A stretch of DNA of 64,000 nucleotides from Notospermus geniculatus (GCA_002633025.1 NMRB01001684.1:51651-115650); one strand, 5' to 3'; counted from the first letter of the stretch, positions 46,113 through 58,516 are shown. The notes: generated by a model not told the origin, from the sequence alone. Numbers and translations are program-made.

Positions 46113-46116
46113 AAAT

Positions 46117-46577
46117 ATGGCAAGCCGTTTGTCCAGTAATTCAAAAAACCAAGTCTTTTACTGAAAAACTTAGTTTTTATCGATAGAAACTAGGTTCTTT
46201 AAAGAATAACCTATTCTTTTTCGAAATAACTTAGTTTCTTTAAACAGAAACTTAGTTTCTTTTAAAAAAGACTAAGTTATTTCCATAGAAACTTGGTTTT
46301 TATCTATAAAAACCTAGTTTTATTCATAACAACTTAGTCTTTTTTAAAAAACTAGGTTTTCATCGATAGAAACTAGGTTATTTTCAAAAAGACTAAGTTG
46401 TAATGAATAAAACTAAGTCCGAACTCATTTTGGTACAGACATAAAAAATCAAAGACATGATACTCTAGAAATTAATGATTTTCATGTCAAAATTTCGTCA
46501 ATTTCAAGCCCGCTCATAAAATGTAAGTTTTTCAGTAAAAAACTTGGCTTTTTGAATTACTGGACAAACAGCTTGCC
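46117..46577. mobile_element. Second AAACY-type fold-back element
   Basis: Arms ATGGCAAGCCGTTTGTCCAG and its inverse CTGGACAAACAGCTTGCC, clearly related to the ends at 43582. The interior is again made of AACTTAGTTT/AAACTAGGTT units but includes a 60 bp unrelated insert (46455-46515) that also occurs just outside the element (46612-46671). Confidence 0.8.
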
Positions 46578-46679
46578 GAAGTATGGCAAAGCCCAGTTTT
46601 TTACGTGATACCGGTACTCTAGAAATTAATGATTTTCATGTCAAAATTTCGTCAATTTCAAGCCCGCTCATGGTCCTCC

Positions 46680-47065
46680 GGCAGGATGACGTGACAGCGT
46701 CACAACACTGTGCGCCACGTGACTTCCACTCCACGACGACGTCATTCATGCCGTTTTGACAGTATGCACACATGTTCATGATATTGGGCCTCAAGAACAA
46801 AAAGAGTACATTTTGTTTCACACAAATCATGGTAAAAGTATGATTTCTTTCCATTTGGCCCAATTGACGATGGATCTATAGCTATCGTTTCTGTTGTATG
46901 TTTTCTGCATCCTCGGATCACCTGCCTTGAACTGGCCAATTTCATTCAATAACAAGACAATTAAGACTCTTATGTGTGTGGTATGGCTCGAAGCAGTCAT
47001 AATTTGTCATTTATCGTTCAACGTTAAATGTTATAGGGGCCTACCCTTGCAATAAAATGACGTTA
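46680..47065. other. No feature seen
   Basis: Ordinary sequence; two overlapping short minus-strand ORFs only. Confidence 0.35.
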
Positions 47066-47070
47066 ATGTA

Positions 47071-47323
47071 TAAAGTCCGGCAACATCTATCTATGACCCT
47101 ATGAAATGCAAAAGTCATATAATAATTTGCCAGAACTTTGCAGTTTTTAATCACGCCTGTCAACCACTTGCAGTCATTCCCCGGGTCATTCCTCGAATTG
47201 TTCGCACTCTGTACTAGTTATTCAAGAGCCGTGTGTGATTAAAGATCCGTAGAAAATCCAACAATCAATTTCCTAACTTTCGCATTCCATTGGGTCGTCG
47301 TAGTTAGATGTTGCCGGACTTTA
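47071..47323. mobile_element. MITE family M4, small copy
   Basis: TAAAGTCCGGCAACATCTAT at the left and its inverse at the right; inner TAATCACGCCTGTCA and CGTGTGTGATTAAAG arms. Confidence 0.85.
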
Positions 47324-47329
47324 TCCCCA

Positions 47330-48240
47330 AGTGCGGTGTCTCACGTGACTCCGGGCTCTCAAAGACCCGAGGTCTTGGGTCAAATACCGGTACGCACAAA
47401 GTGCGTAGTCTGAAGCACAATAAAAACCAGCAGGAGTCAGTGCGACGCACGAAGATTCAGGCAATGCTGTGAACTGACCATGGGTGACCCCTGACTTCTG
47501 AGGGCTGACCCCAGAAAAAATATACACAGAAGTCTCTGACCCTTCTACTGAAAACTCCAGCGTGAGAGCCCTGCATGACTTTCCCCCATGAAACATGTTA
47601 AATGGGTATTTCCTATTTTGTGAAATAAGAATTGGAACATGTGGATTGTCTGTGTATCCTGGATCTCAACAAATGATTGTCAAGACCAGAATTTGCAAAC
47701 TTTGAGATAACACAAACAGGCATCCTCCGACCATGGAGGGCTTTGGTCTTGCTCCTCTCTTACCGTTTCAAGAGGAGCATGAGCAAAGCCCTGCGATCGA
47801 AGAATGATAACATAAAACTCTTCATTTCAAAATCTGAAAAACCTGTAGGCCTACCGGTACATTGTTAACGGCTTGTTTTTGTGGCCTTCCTTGTTGCCTG
47901 AGATTCCAAAGTTTGACACTTGAGAAAATTACTATTATAAATTTACTCATTTTTCAAGTGATATTCATTAATTTGAACTTGATATCCTGATTACATCTTG
48001 ACCCATCTGTTCACAAATATTGACACAGATAATTATTTATGTCAGTTCTTTTTTTTGACAGCCCACGCCATCTTGGACTTCTTGCAAAATGCACATGCCG
48101 AGCAGTTATATCTGGTGGGCAAATTCATATATCGCGACCATCTCATCTGTGTTGGTTTGCCCACCAGATTAAGTGCGCACGCACACATTTTTCGTACCTG
48201 TAGAACCAACATCACCAAAATGGCAGGGCAGTCGACACAA
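47330..48240. other. No gene recognised
   Basis: Contains the small palindrome GGGCTTTGGTCTTGCTCC (47738) and an inverted pair TGGTGGGCAAA / TTTGCCCACCA at 48112-48166. No exon. Confidence 0.35.
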
Positions 48241-48244
48241 TGAA

Positions 48245-48494
48245 TAGACCGTTCTCAAATTGACGTAAACGAGAAAGATCTGTACAATTCCGCCGAAATT
48301 TCAACCATAACCTCGGTCTGAAGCTGAATGACGTGACGCAGACAGCCCTGCGACAGTGGCGTCGACGACGTTGCGTCAGACACGACCATTGCTGAATACG
48401 GTAATGGATTGCATCATGTCAGCTGGTTTCAGATCGAGGTTATGGTTGAAATTTCGGAGGAAGTGCGCAGATCTGGGAATTTGAGAATGGTCTA
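48245..48494. mobile_element. MITE family M7, full copy
   Basis: TAGACCGTTCTCAAATTGAC to AATTTGAGAATGGTCTA, with the family core. Confidence 0.9.
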
Positions 48495-48537
48495 TAGGCC
48501 TACCCTATTTTTTCATGGTTTGTGGACAAAAATACAA

Positions 48538-48572
48538 TACTCCACTACTACCTACTACTACTACTACTACCA
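48538..48572. repeat. (CTA)n microsatellite
   Basis: CTACTACTAC tract with one interruption. Confidence 0.9.
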
Positions 48573-48715
48573 TAGTTCATGTTTCTTTCGACCTAATATA
48601 TCAGATTTGTACAGAAAATGTGCAAACTTTACAAGTATTAACATTCAGAAAACACAGGCTGCCAAAAGAAATCGCTGTTGAACTTTAACATCACATCTAC
48701 ATTTGGTATCCAACA

Positions 48716-48930
48716 TAGAGCACAAAAAATGACACACAAAATGATAGTACCGGTAAAAATAAAGTCGTCTCCGAATTTCGTTAATTTTCGACCCCAACCC
48801 CGTTGATTTCCTCCGGCCGTGAAAGCCCGAGACTGCAGGTTGAGGGCTTTCAGGCCGGAGAAAATCTATGAGGTTAGTGGGGTCAAAAATTTGCGAAGTT
48901 CGGAGATGACTTTATTTCTACTAACATCAA
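48716..48930. mobile_element. MITE family M2 copy
   Basis: Starts GAGCACAAAAAATGACACAC; arms GTCGTCTCCGAATTTCGTTA and TTTGCGAAGTTCGGAGATGA; internal palindrome around CTCCGGCC. Confidence 0.8.
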
Positions 48931-49494
48931 CATTTGGCCTGGTTATTATTAGATATGATCCAATAGCTATTCCTCCTTCATGTTGAAGGAGGCCATTCAG
49001 TCCCATATCCACTGAAGGAGAATTTGAAGGAGGTGCAAAACATATGTCGAGTAGGCAAACACGAAAATGTGACATGTGTGACAATAATTCAAGTAGATCT
49101 ACTTCAGTTTATCAACAACTGTTTGTCGACAGCCTGTTAGCATTTAAGAGAAGTTTCAATGTGGAACCCATCCGACAGGCCGTCGCTGTGAGCGGTTGTA
49201 CCGAAGACGTCAAAAAACAATGTCATCGCGTCACGACGTCCTTGAAGTAGTGCAACACGGATTGAGACGTCACAAAGAAATGGTTCAGGGACCATTTTGT
49301 GCTCATCTGGGTGTAACTGTACCAGAAGTATGAATGATATTTACATGTTAAAGTCAAAATGTTCCATGGTCAGAATTTTGGCAAACACATACATATCAAT
49401 CAAGGGTAATCAAGGTTAAAATTCACACCAAGCTAGGACATTATATTGTAGTATTGTGTGATGAGATATTAGAGAGGATCCGCAGCTTTCCGAC

Positions 49495-50500
49495 TCCGAC
49501 TTCAATTGGAGGCGGGCAGTATGCTCCACCTCCTACTATTGGGAGGTGGGCATGTAAAAACTTGAAAATCAGAGAGGAACAAGTATACTCTAATAACGAA
49601 CGCACGAAATATGCAACAGAAACAAATTATGCCAAAGATTCAACCTCGATGGAGCAACTAATGGCTCTAGATCATGACCAAATTTTGTGCTTGTCAAATG
49701 TGAGGAAGTATTTCTTCTGCAGTTCGTCTGAGGCACTGGAACATTGTCATGGGGCTATCCCACTAAACTTATCCGTGAGTCCGCCCTAAACCCAGTAGAC
49801 GTGAGAAGTGTTTGGAGCCAACATCTCGACGCTACCAACGCCATGCACTCCGTGCACTCCGCGGCTATAAGCAACTTGTGCTAGGACCTGCTCGGTAGAA
49901 GCATTGGGAGTATCAACAGATACACATGGATCTGTATTGTTTTTAACACAGTTCCATGTCCCAGTCCTTATCCAATTCCACCCCTCACCTGGTTTCCTCA
50001 TTGGGGTCATGATTGATGTACATGTGTAGCAACACATGTATATCAGGAGGGAGCTTTGAGTGATGACTGAATGAGTTACTTCACCTACTCAAACCTCGCT
50101 GAAACTTCCAATGATGAAAGGTCTTTCTACTATATTTTCAATGCACCCCCAATGAGTTACATCAATATGTGAAATATAATCGAAAGACCTGAACTCATCG
50201 TTGTAAGCTTCCTCCTATATCAAGCCGATTTCACCAGGCTGCCTACCGTCTTAGGTATCCACTCTACGGCCCGAAGGAAGTTTCTGACAATGCCCAAGCC
50301 TCTCCACAGACTAACTGACGCACCTGTAGCCAGGGAGAAGAAATCTCCCCACATTTGAACATTTTTAGCTTTGTCTCTAGATTAATGCTCAATCTCATTT
50401 TGTGCACTTGGCTGAGCTGAGCTCTGTCGTTTATCCAATGTTGGATTGCTTTTAAAATAGGCTTCCTCTCTGTTTTCAGAACACCACCAATATCAAAGGG
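49495..50500 (-). repeat. 1 kb duplicated segment, copy 2
   Basis: Inverse of 40928-41990. The frame LMALDHDQILCLSNVRKYFF (49454-49789, plus strand) and the minus-strand frame MTPMRKPGEGWNWI... (50037-49786) are both retained. About 8 kb of element-rich DNA lies between the two copies. Confidence 0.8.
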
Positions 50501-50504
50501 GATT

Positions 50505-51270
50505 GAGGCATGCATTGCACATGTTGCAGGGGTGGTTCCGAGGTTCCACCTGACCTCTGTGACCTAGAAAAGAAGGTCAAATCAAAATATATGTTATGTA
50601 TCCTTACTGGATACACCTATGATAAAAATTTGGAGATGATGCAGTCATTAGTTCAGGAGTTGTTGCATGTTTTGTGTTTTTGGATAGTGGCCAAGCGAAA
50701 AATTGAATCTGACCTCGGGGTATGTACCAAGTTTCAGATCAACAGCCCCAGCAGCGGTTACCAAACGTGCCCAGACCACGGACGATGACGGACGACGAAC
50801 ACCGCGTGACGACTATCTCACAGGTGAGCTAAAGGTACAGCCGCTCAGAGTGCCCACTGATTGATGTAACAATGCCTGATCGACAGACACTAGACAGCTA
50901 GGGGTGGACCCGATGTAATTTTCTGGTCAGCGGCACAGATGAGTTTGCGAGATGCTTTCAGTTCGTGGCGACTCTTCGTCAGAACTTCCGCTACTGGGAA
51001 GCACCACAGGCACTTTGAGCGTTTACCTTTTTTCAACTATGCGTTGACCAAGGGTTAAAAAGTAGGCCTACATATGACCTCAGAATAGCCCTCATGGCAC
51101 TGAGATTATAACATAGCCTAATATGGCATAACAATTTAAGAGACATACATAAGTAACTACATACATTGTGTGCAAACAAATATAAAAGCATATAAGTGTA
51201 CGAACAATCGAATCTGTATAACATTGTGTACAATGTGAAGTTTTCACACATAAAAAAACACAGAAGTGCT
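50505..51270. other. Non-coding; end of a dispersed repeat
   Basis: 50540-50830 is a dispersed repeat ending CACAGGTGAGCTAAA, like the one at 40634. The rest is AT-rich and featureless. Confidence 0.45.
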
Positions 51271-52650
51271 TTGGCCCGGATAATATATTGAACCACACTG
51301 AGTAGGACTGTGGAGTGTCATATCAGGCACATATTTTGAAAGCCATTTTCGATTGGAGTTATTCTGCTCACGAGAGCTGGAAACAGTTTTTTTGCAGCAC
51401 ACCTACAACACTCGATCTTACATGTCTCTACTCTCAATTGGCAATTCATCATTGTTGGTGTCCTTACCATGCTCTGAGACCAATCTGACCATTCTACAGT
51501 TGACTGAATTGCCCATGAAGAGTCGCTGGACAGGAGGAACTGCTCACATGTAGGGCATGAAATAATAACAGATTTCTAAGGAAAGTGAAAGGCATATCTT
51601 CCTACCAGACTCGAACCCACGGACCCTCACATGAGGCATCACATGAAGAGGGGCTACAGATAGATCACTAGAGACTTCATGACTCTTGTGTGAACCTCAC
51701 AGCAAAAGATTCCAAACGCAATCTTATTGAAGTGCTCTCCACTTTCACGCCTTTGAAAATCAGAAGGAAAAACTTAAACTCAGCTTAGGTGGTGCAGACT
51801 GTGAGGGTTACAGCAGATTCGAAGCAATTCAAATTAGGCAAACTTGTCTGTTTCCAACTCCTTTCAACAGGAACATCTCTTATGTCTACCTTTTATATCT
51901 GGCAAGATAGAACACGAAAAAATGTGACCCACTCCAGCAAAAGTAGGCACTTGTCGCAACCGAGGAAAGGGTTAATGGCCTTACAATACAACAGCTGAAA
52001 TGTACATCTCTGAAAATAGTAGGCCTATGGACAGCAGTGATAATAGCTGAGTAAACTGATGACCAATGATGATCACCTGCGACAAGTGCCTACTTTCACT
52101 GGAGAGGGTCACAAATATCCCTATTTAGACCTGTCTCATCAAAATGTAATACCGGTACGGTATGGCAAGAAACCGAATGGAGGGAAGCGATTTCAAGGCA
52201 CAGCATTCTCCCTTCGTGAGGAAATCGGCAAGCTTATACTGGTGTAGTACGTGGACACATGCAGTGTGCGGTATTAGGATGATACTAGCACACCAAAGTC
52301 GCAGTTGTAAATTGTAGCCACAGAGGACTGGCATTGCCGGGGTCCAGCTGCTGTTGGTGCTGACCACACAGCAGGCTGTTGATTTCTTCGAATCGTAGTC
52401 CTGACAATGATGTTTTTGACATGATGTTGGAAGAGCTAGATATCCCAGCGGCAACGCCAGGTCTCTGTGACTTTACAACGACTGCGATCATGGTGTATAA
52501 TATAAGGTTTTTGAAATAGACACTGACACTTTAAGACCAAAGAGAACGGGTGTCGTACCTGACAGTTATCATAAACATTGGCAAGTACCGGTATTATGAA
52601 TCGTATCACTTAGAATATCAATAAAATATCCTTTTTATATCACATACATG
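51271..52650. repeat. Duplicated segment, copy A (apparent haplotype 1)
   Basis: Begins TTGGCCCGGATAATATATTG and matches 52979-54372 with scattered single-base changes and small indels, for example a 5-base ACTCT run and a 12-base difference near 54060. Contains a GTGACCC-ended MITE at 51923-52113. Confidence 0.9.
51923..52113. mobile_element. MITE with GTGACCC ends
   Basis: TGTGACCCACTCCAGCAAAA with GTAGGCACTTGTCGCA, and the inverse TGCGACAAGTGCCTACTTTC with ACTGGAGAGGGTCACA. Present also in copy B (about 53622-53815). Confidence 0.8.
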
Positions 52651-52978
52651 TACAGTGCCAGCTGAAAGTTTGGGTACACCTTGCGATTTATGAAGCATTC
52701 ACATTTGTAGTAAAAATGGATGTGCTTGGCTGGCCAAAATCACTGGAAAATGTTGTCAGGGGATATATAGAGTATTCCAGTGATGCAAATTTCATGTTGC
52801 ATCCCCCAAATTTTGGGATTTTTACATGAATATCGCACTTTGTCAAATTCCTGGAAAATCATTCGGAACATCCAGTTTGGAAAAAACTGAAAAGCAGATA
52901 AGGATTGCTTTCAAATTCCTTTACTCACCACTAAGATACAATTCCATGTCCTTCTGATGATTTTAGCAATTACAGAAN

Positions 52979-54372
52979 TTGGCCCGGATAATATATTGAA
53001 CCACACTGAGTAGGACTGTGGAGTGTCATATCAGGCACATATTTTGAAAGCCATTGTCGATTGGAGTTATTCTGCTCACGAGAGCTGGAAACAGTTTTTT
53101 TGCAGCACACCTACAACACTCGATCTTACATGTCTCAATTGGCAATTCACCTTTGTTGGTGTCCTTACCATGCTCTGAGACCAATCTGGCCATTCTACAG
53201 TTGACTGAATTGCCCATGAAGAGTCGCTGGACAGGAGGAACTGCTCACATGTAGGGCATGAAATAATAACAGATTTCTAAGGAAAGTGAAAGGCATATCT
53301 TCCTACCAGACTCGAACCCACGGACCCTCACATGAGGCATCACATGAAGAGGGGCTACAGATAGATCACTAGAGACTTCATGACTCTTGTGTGAACCTCA
53401 CAGCAAAAGATTCCAAACGCAATCTTATTGAAGTGCTCTCCACTTTCACGCCTTTGAAAATCAGAAGGAAAAACTTAAACTCAGCTTAGGTGGTGCAGAC
53501 TGTGAGGGTTACAGCAGATTCGAAGCAATTCAAATTAGGCAAACTTGTCTGTTTCCAACTCCTTTCAACAGGAACATCTCTGATGTCTGCCTTTTTTATC
53601 TGGCAAGATAGAACACGAAAAAATGTGACCCACTCCTGCAAAAGTAGGCACTTGTCGCAACCGAGGAAAGGGTTAATGGCCTTACAATACAACAGCTGAA
53701 ATGTACATCTCTGAAAATAGTAGGCCTATGGACAGCAGTGATAATAGTTGAGTAAACTGATGACCGATGATGATCACCTGCGACAAGTGCCTACTTTCAC
53801 TGGAGAGGGTCACAAATATCCCTATTTAGACCTGTCTCATCAAAATGTAATACCGGTACGGTATGGCAAGAAACCGAATGGAGGGAAGCGATTTCAAGGC
53901 ACAGCATTCTCCCTTCGTGAGGAAATTGGCAAGCTTATACTGGTGTAGTACGTGGACACATGCAGTGTGCGGTATTAGGATGACACTGGCACACCAAAGT
54001 CGCAGTTGTAAATTGTAGCCACAGGACTGGCATTGCCGGGGTCCAGCTGCTTCTGTTGGTGATGGTCGGCATTGCTGACCACACAGCAGGCTGTTGATAT
54101 CTTCGAATCAAAGTCCTGATACTGATGCTTTTGATATGATGCTGCAGGAGCTAGATCCCAGCAGCAAAGCCAGGTCTCTGTGACCTCACAACTGCAATTT
54201 TGGTGTAAAACACAAAGTTTTTGAAATAGACATTGACACTTTCAGACCAAAGAGAACAGGTGTCGTATTGTAAAACAACTGACGGTTATCATAAACATTG
54301 GCAAGTACCGGTATTATGAATCGTATCACTTAATTAGAATATCAATAAAATATCTTTTTTATCACATATACA
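52979..54372. repeat. Duplicated segment, copy B (apparent haplotype 2)
   Basis: Starts on the base after the N at 52978 with the same TTGGCCCGGATAATATATTG word that opens copy A. Confidence 0.9.
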
Positions 54373-54704
54373 TTGTGTGCACTGTGTCTTCCTCATTGGA
54401 TGCAAATCAGCATGGAACAAGTCTGTATAGACCATGTGCACGTGACGTCATCATTGACGTCATAATTCGCACGTCAGCCATTTTGGACGGCATCTGACGC
54501 TACGAATGCGTTGGACGTGCCGTCCAAAATGTCGGCATCTCGACGTCGCGGTGACGTCATAATCGTTGCTGCACGTCCTCTATACTTAAAATACACATAC
54601 GTATTTGACCACTTCAGTGCTGGCTATATTTTGACACTCTATATGGAGAATGCCATATCCCGATAAACCAGGACAATGACACTGCCGCATTGCAAGTTTT
54701 TTAA

Positions 54705-54990
54705 GCATTGGGGAGCCACGGTGGTGTACTGGTTGGGGTCTCCAACTAGTGGTCAGAAGGTCCCAGGTTCGAATCCCACTGGGCGTGAGACTTTGGGCAA
54801 GTCTCTTTGCCTCACTGGCCTCTCTCTCTCCACCCAGTTGTATAAATGGGTGCCGGTCGGAAAAGCTCAGATTGTAGTGCTGAATGGGCAGCTCATCTGA
54901 GTTCTACTGAAAGGTTTCAGGATAGACTGGGGTTAAAGTGTAAAGTCGGATGACACCTCTACCGTTGTTGATATCAGACTATAAACCCTA
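54705..54990 (+). mobile_element. tRNA-derived SINE, family S2
   Basis: GGGAGCCACGGTGGTGTACT with GGTTCGAATCCCACTGGGCG (B box), then CTTTGCCTCACTGGCC and GTTGTATAAATGGGTGCC. Confidence 0.8.
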
Positions 54991-54999
54991 ACATTAACT

Positions 55000-55815
55000 T
55001 TAACTTTTGCATCATGACGTCAACTCATAACATAAACCTTTGGCATTCTGCGTCATGACGCCATTATACGGTTCTGGTACACCGAGACACGGCACTGGAA
55101 TGCACTTATGTAGGCCTATTCTTAAAATATACTTAAAATACACATATGTATTCTTATAGTAAACTTAAAATACCGATACATGTACATGTATTCTTGAAAT
55201 TCATTACACAGATGTATTCATAAAATGCAAACATCTATTTGCAAAATACACTTGTGTATTCTTTGAATACACACGTATATTCTTAAAATACATTTACGAA
55301 CAAAACGTGAAGTAACCATTAAGTAAGAGTATTCTCACTTTCCAACACTACGGTACATATAGGCCGTACATACGTATCTCTATAACAAATTCTCTAAATA
55401 TTGAGCAAACCCTACAGATATTGCATCAGGATATAATTGGTCTCTGATCCAACAGACACTAATTAACAGACCAGGTAGAAAGAGGATTTATTAACTCATC
55501 CACCCCGGAGTCCAGCAGACGGCATCTTCTGTCAAAGTTTTCTCACGCCCTATGGTACTGATTGGAAAATATTTGAAGAAATGTTGTTCCTATCAACCAT
55601 CTGAAGAATGTTTCTTCAATTTTGTTTCAAATTCATTTCCAAGGATTTTAGAAAACTTCAGCTGAAGATACTGTCTGCTCAAACCTGGGGGCAGATGAGT
55701 CAACACAGAGTAGATAACTGTTCCAAAGGATCTAGTGCTGATGAGTACCGGTACTGACCGAGGCTGAAGCGGGTGTTGGGAGCACAAGTGAGGATATCTC
55801 AGTGAGTTCATCTCT
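55000..55815. other. AT-rich stretch without gene
   Basis: 55110-55290 has scattered TTAAAATA.ACATA.GTATTC words in loose tandem. Nothing else. Confidence 0.4.
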
Positions 55816-55819
55816 GTGA

Positions 55820-55905
55820 GCCATGTCTGTGAACTTGAAACCACACCTGACATTGGGAGACTTTACTGTGAACTTGAAACCACACCTGACATTGGGAGAC
55901 TTTAC
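55820..55905. repeat. 41-bp tandem duplication
   Basis: TGTGAACTTGAAACCACACC TGACATTGGGAGACTTTACTG present twice. Confidence 0.9.
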
Positions 55906-56215
55906 TGCCGTTAGGCTGAGTTTACATCGAGGCACACGCGACACAAACACGCAGGCGAACAAAGGTTTCATGGGGATGAATCCTTTGTGAAGCCATTGTT
56001 CGCCTGCGTGTTCGTGTCGCGTGTCATCCGATGTAAACTCGGCCTTAGAGGCCGCCGAGCTGTTATCATGAAATTTGACTGACGTCACAGACATAAGCCA
56101 TGGTCTCCACAACATGATGGATGACGTCGTGGCGAACACTTCTTCTCTGTGATGTCAAACATCCTGATTCTAGGACCGCTAACTGGTGGTGGCCTCTAAC
56201 GGCAGGAAAGTCTCC
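55890..56215. mobile_element. MITE family M6 with a nested M5 MITE
   Basis: Outer arms GAGACTTTACTGCCGTTA and CTAACGGCAGGAAAGTCTC. At 55915-56047 an M5-type palindrome (GGCTGAGTTTACATCG...CGATGTAAACTCGGCC) interrupts the left arm; the base run TTAG on its right and TTA on its left may be the target duplication. Confidence 0.75.
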
Positions 56216-56219
56216 CATT

Positions 56220-57295
56220 CAGAAAATGCTTACATCCTCCGATTTTAGCGTTGGCCCAGTGTAAAATGTTCTACACTCTATCTGATAATATATTAATGCT
56301 CCGCCTGCAGTTTTTTTCAATCCGTGCTGAAAATTTAGGTCTTGATTCTTTGAAGTAACCTACCAGTAGGCATATCGGTACGTATCAGGCAGGCATTTTG
56401 GGGTCCTTCCACGAGGCTATGAGACCTCCACCAAATTCAATACAGAGGGGCTTTAAACATACGTATGCTATCTCATTTCTGTGAGTTTTTTGTCCACGAC
56501 GAGGCTCACAGATACGGTTTACAATCTCGCAGACATGACTTCTTGCATCAAGTATGGATGATCACCTGACAGAGCGTTGCATAAATTAAAGAAAAGTGCA
56601 CACTAGATTTTGGAACAGTTTCAAGACAGATAAACCACCAAGAGAGAGTATAAAAATAACTTTTGAAACACAGTAGAATTAAAAAGTTGTGCATAGAAAT
56701 CAGAAAGTGTGTACCTTTAAATGATATTCTTACAGGTATTATTTATAGACATAATGAGGACGAATTTATAAAGACTCATCCAAATATGAATATGTACAGA
56801 AGTAAAATCATTGTAAATAGAGTAAGAATAGACAGTCCAAATTCCGTTATACAAATGATACCGACACTGGTTGACACAGTGACTCACATTTACTTGACCC
56901 ATAAACCCTGAAAATTTCATGGCCCCATGATGGGAATTTTCTGAGCGAGCTGTCAATCACGATGAACACATTGATATCCAAAAAGAGCACAAAAACAACA
57001 CATATTATACAATAAATCGGAAAGTCGTCTCCGGAGATGACATTCTGATTTATTGATGAACACATTGAAATATTAAAGTGCATACGACAAAGTCGTCTGC
57101 CGTCTTGAGTTCCATTTCTTACAAAGGTGTCACCAGTCCGGGAAGGCGATGTACGTCTATTCAAACCGTCTAGTAAATCCAAGTACCGGTAGAGAAATTT
57201 TTCACTTCCTTTAGAAATCGTGACTCAAAATGTTCAGCCACTCATGATCATTGGGTAGACCTTCATAGTCGATTGAATTTCAAATGTAAGCTCTT
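56220..57295. other. No gene recognised
   Basis: A fragment of MITE family M2 (AAAAGAGCACAAAAACAACA, GTCGTCTCCGGAGATGAC) at 56978-57045. Short ORFs only. Confidence 0.4.
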
Positions 57296-57299
57296 TTTG

Positions 57300-57405
57300 G
57301 GTAGTCAGATTGGTGCAGTGAAATCAGCGGTGCCTGTCACCTCTGCAAGTTTCAGGTTCGATCCCCAATCAGACCCTTGGTCAGACCCAGTCATTTGTAT
57401 TTGTA
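57300..57405 (+). mobile_element. tRNA-like SINE head, family S3, copy 1
   Basis: GGGTAGTCAGATTGGTGCAG and TTTCAGGTTCGATCCCCAAT are A- and B-box-like. Confidence 0.65.
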
Positions 57406-57423
57406 TTTGATTTTCCCCTCAGG

Positions 57424-57680
57424 GCCGACGCCATACCGGCAGCATTATTGGCCCTGGTAAGTACGGAAGAGGCCATCTCAAGCTACTCATGTTCCTCACT
57501 TGGATGGGGTCTTTTACTTGCCCTTGCAAAGGTACATGATACAAGGCACCACGGCTCACTCTCCCATGCGACGGACGTGAAGAGCCGGGAATGAAATCCC
57601 ATATGGCCCAGGCTAGATTCGAACCCGGGACCTGCTGCCTGCTAAGCGGATGTGATAACCACTCAGCTATCAGGCTCCCC
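57424..57680 (-). mobile_element. SINE S1, copy 3
   Basis: Inverse of the 34228 copy; the tRNA-like head reads GCCTGATAGCTGAGTGGTTA on the minus strand. It sits between two S3 heads. Confidence 0.85.
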
Positions 57681-57699
57681 AAAGTACAAATGTAAACTG

Positions 57700-57800
57700 T
57701 TTTTGGGTTGTCCGAGTGGTGCAGTGGCATCAGCGGTGCCTGTCACCTCTGGAAGATTCAGGTTCGACCCCCAATCAGACCCAGTCATTGTATCAATTGT
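57700..57800 (+). mobile_element. SINE head S3, copy 2
   Basis: GGGTTGTCCGAGTGGTGCAG and TTCAGGTTCGACCCCCAATC, close relative of 57300. Confidence 0.65.
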
Positions 57801-57804
57801 ATCA

Positions 57805-58270
57805 TGGCCGATGTCACTTCACCCTTTGAACTACGCTCCCTTGAGCGAGAGCGACGCATGATAGGAACGCTTGTCAGGGCGGTCTTCACGTGATAGCGAG
57901 GGCGTCTGACCTTGGCAGTGTAGGTCACCTCCTATTGTATATCAAAATTCGTCGACTGTTATCATCTATTGAGTTACAATATAATACTGTCTTTGTGCTG
58001 TTGAGCTCTTGATATTTGAATATTCAGATATGACAGAAAGCCCTGCGTACTGTGTCAACAGACATGACCATGATGCCATAAAATCAGGATACATCCCTTC
58101 TACTTATCGTCTGAATTTATCATAACCTTGATGTATATATCCTTATTACAACATAGATTGTCTGCCCTGAGAAATTTCCTGTGGTTCAATGTACCAGGTA
58201 ATAAATAGTCCTAAATCCAAAGTCCAAGGCTAAGTTAAAATCAGCACAGTATTTTACATAAATTTCATGT
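57805..58270. other. No feature seen
   Basis: AT-rich unique sequence. Confidence 0.35.
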
Positions 58271-58271
58271 A

Positions 58272-58516
58272 TAGACCATTCTCAAATTCCCAGATCTGCG
58301 CACTTCCTCCGAACTTTCAACCATAACCTCGATCTGAAACCGGCTGACGTGACGCAATCCATTATTCAGCGATGGTCGAGTCTGACGCAACGTCTTCGAC
58401 GTCACTGTCGTGGGGCTGTCTGCGTCACGTCATTCAGCTTCAGATCGAGGTTATGGTTGAAATTTTGGCGGAAGTGCGCAGATCTTTCCCGTTTACGTCA
58501 ATTTGAGAACGGTCTA
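58272..58516. mobile_element. MITE family M7, full copy, opposite orientation
   Basis: TAGACCATTCTCAAATT to AATTTGAGAACGGTCTA; the core is reversed relative to 48245. Confidence 0.9.
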
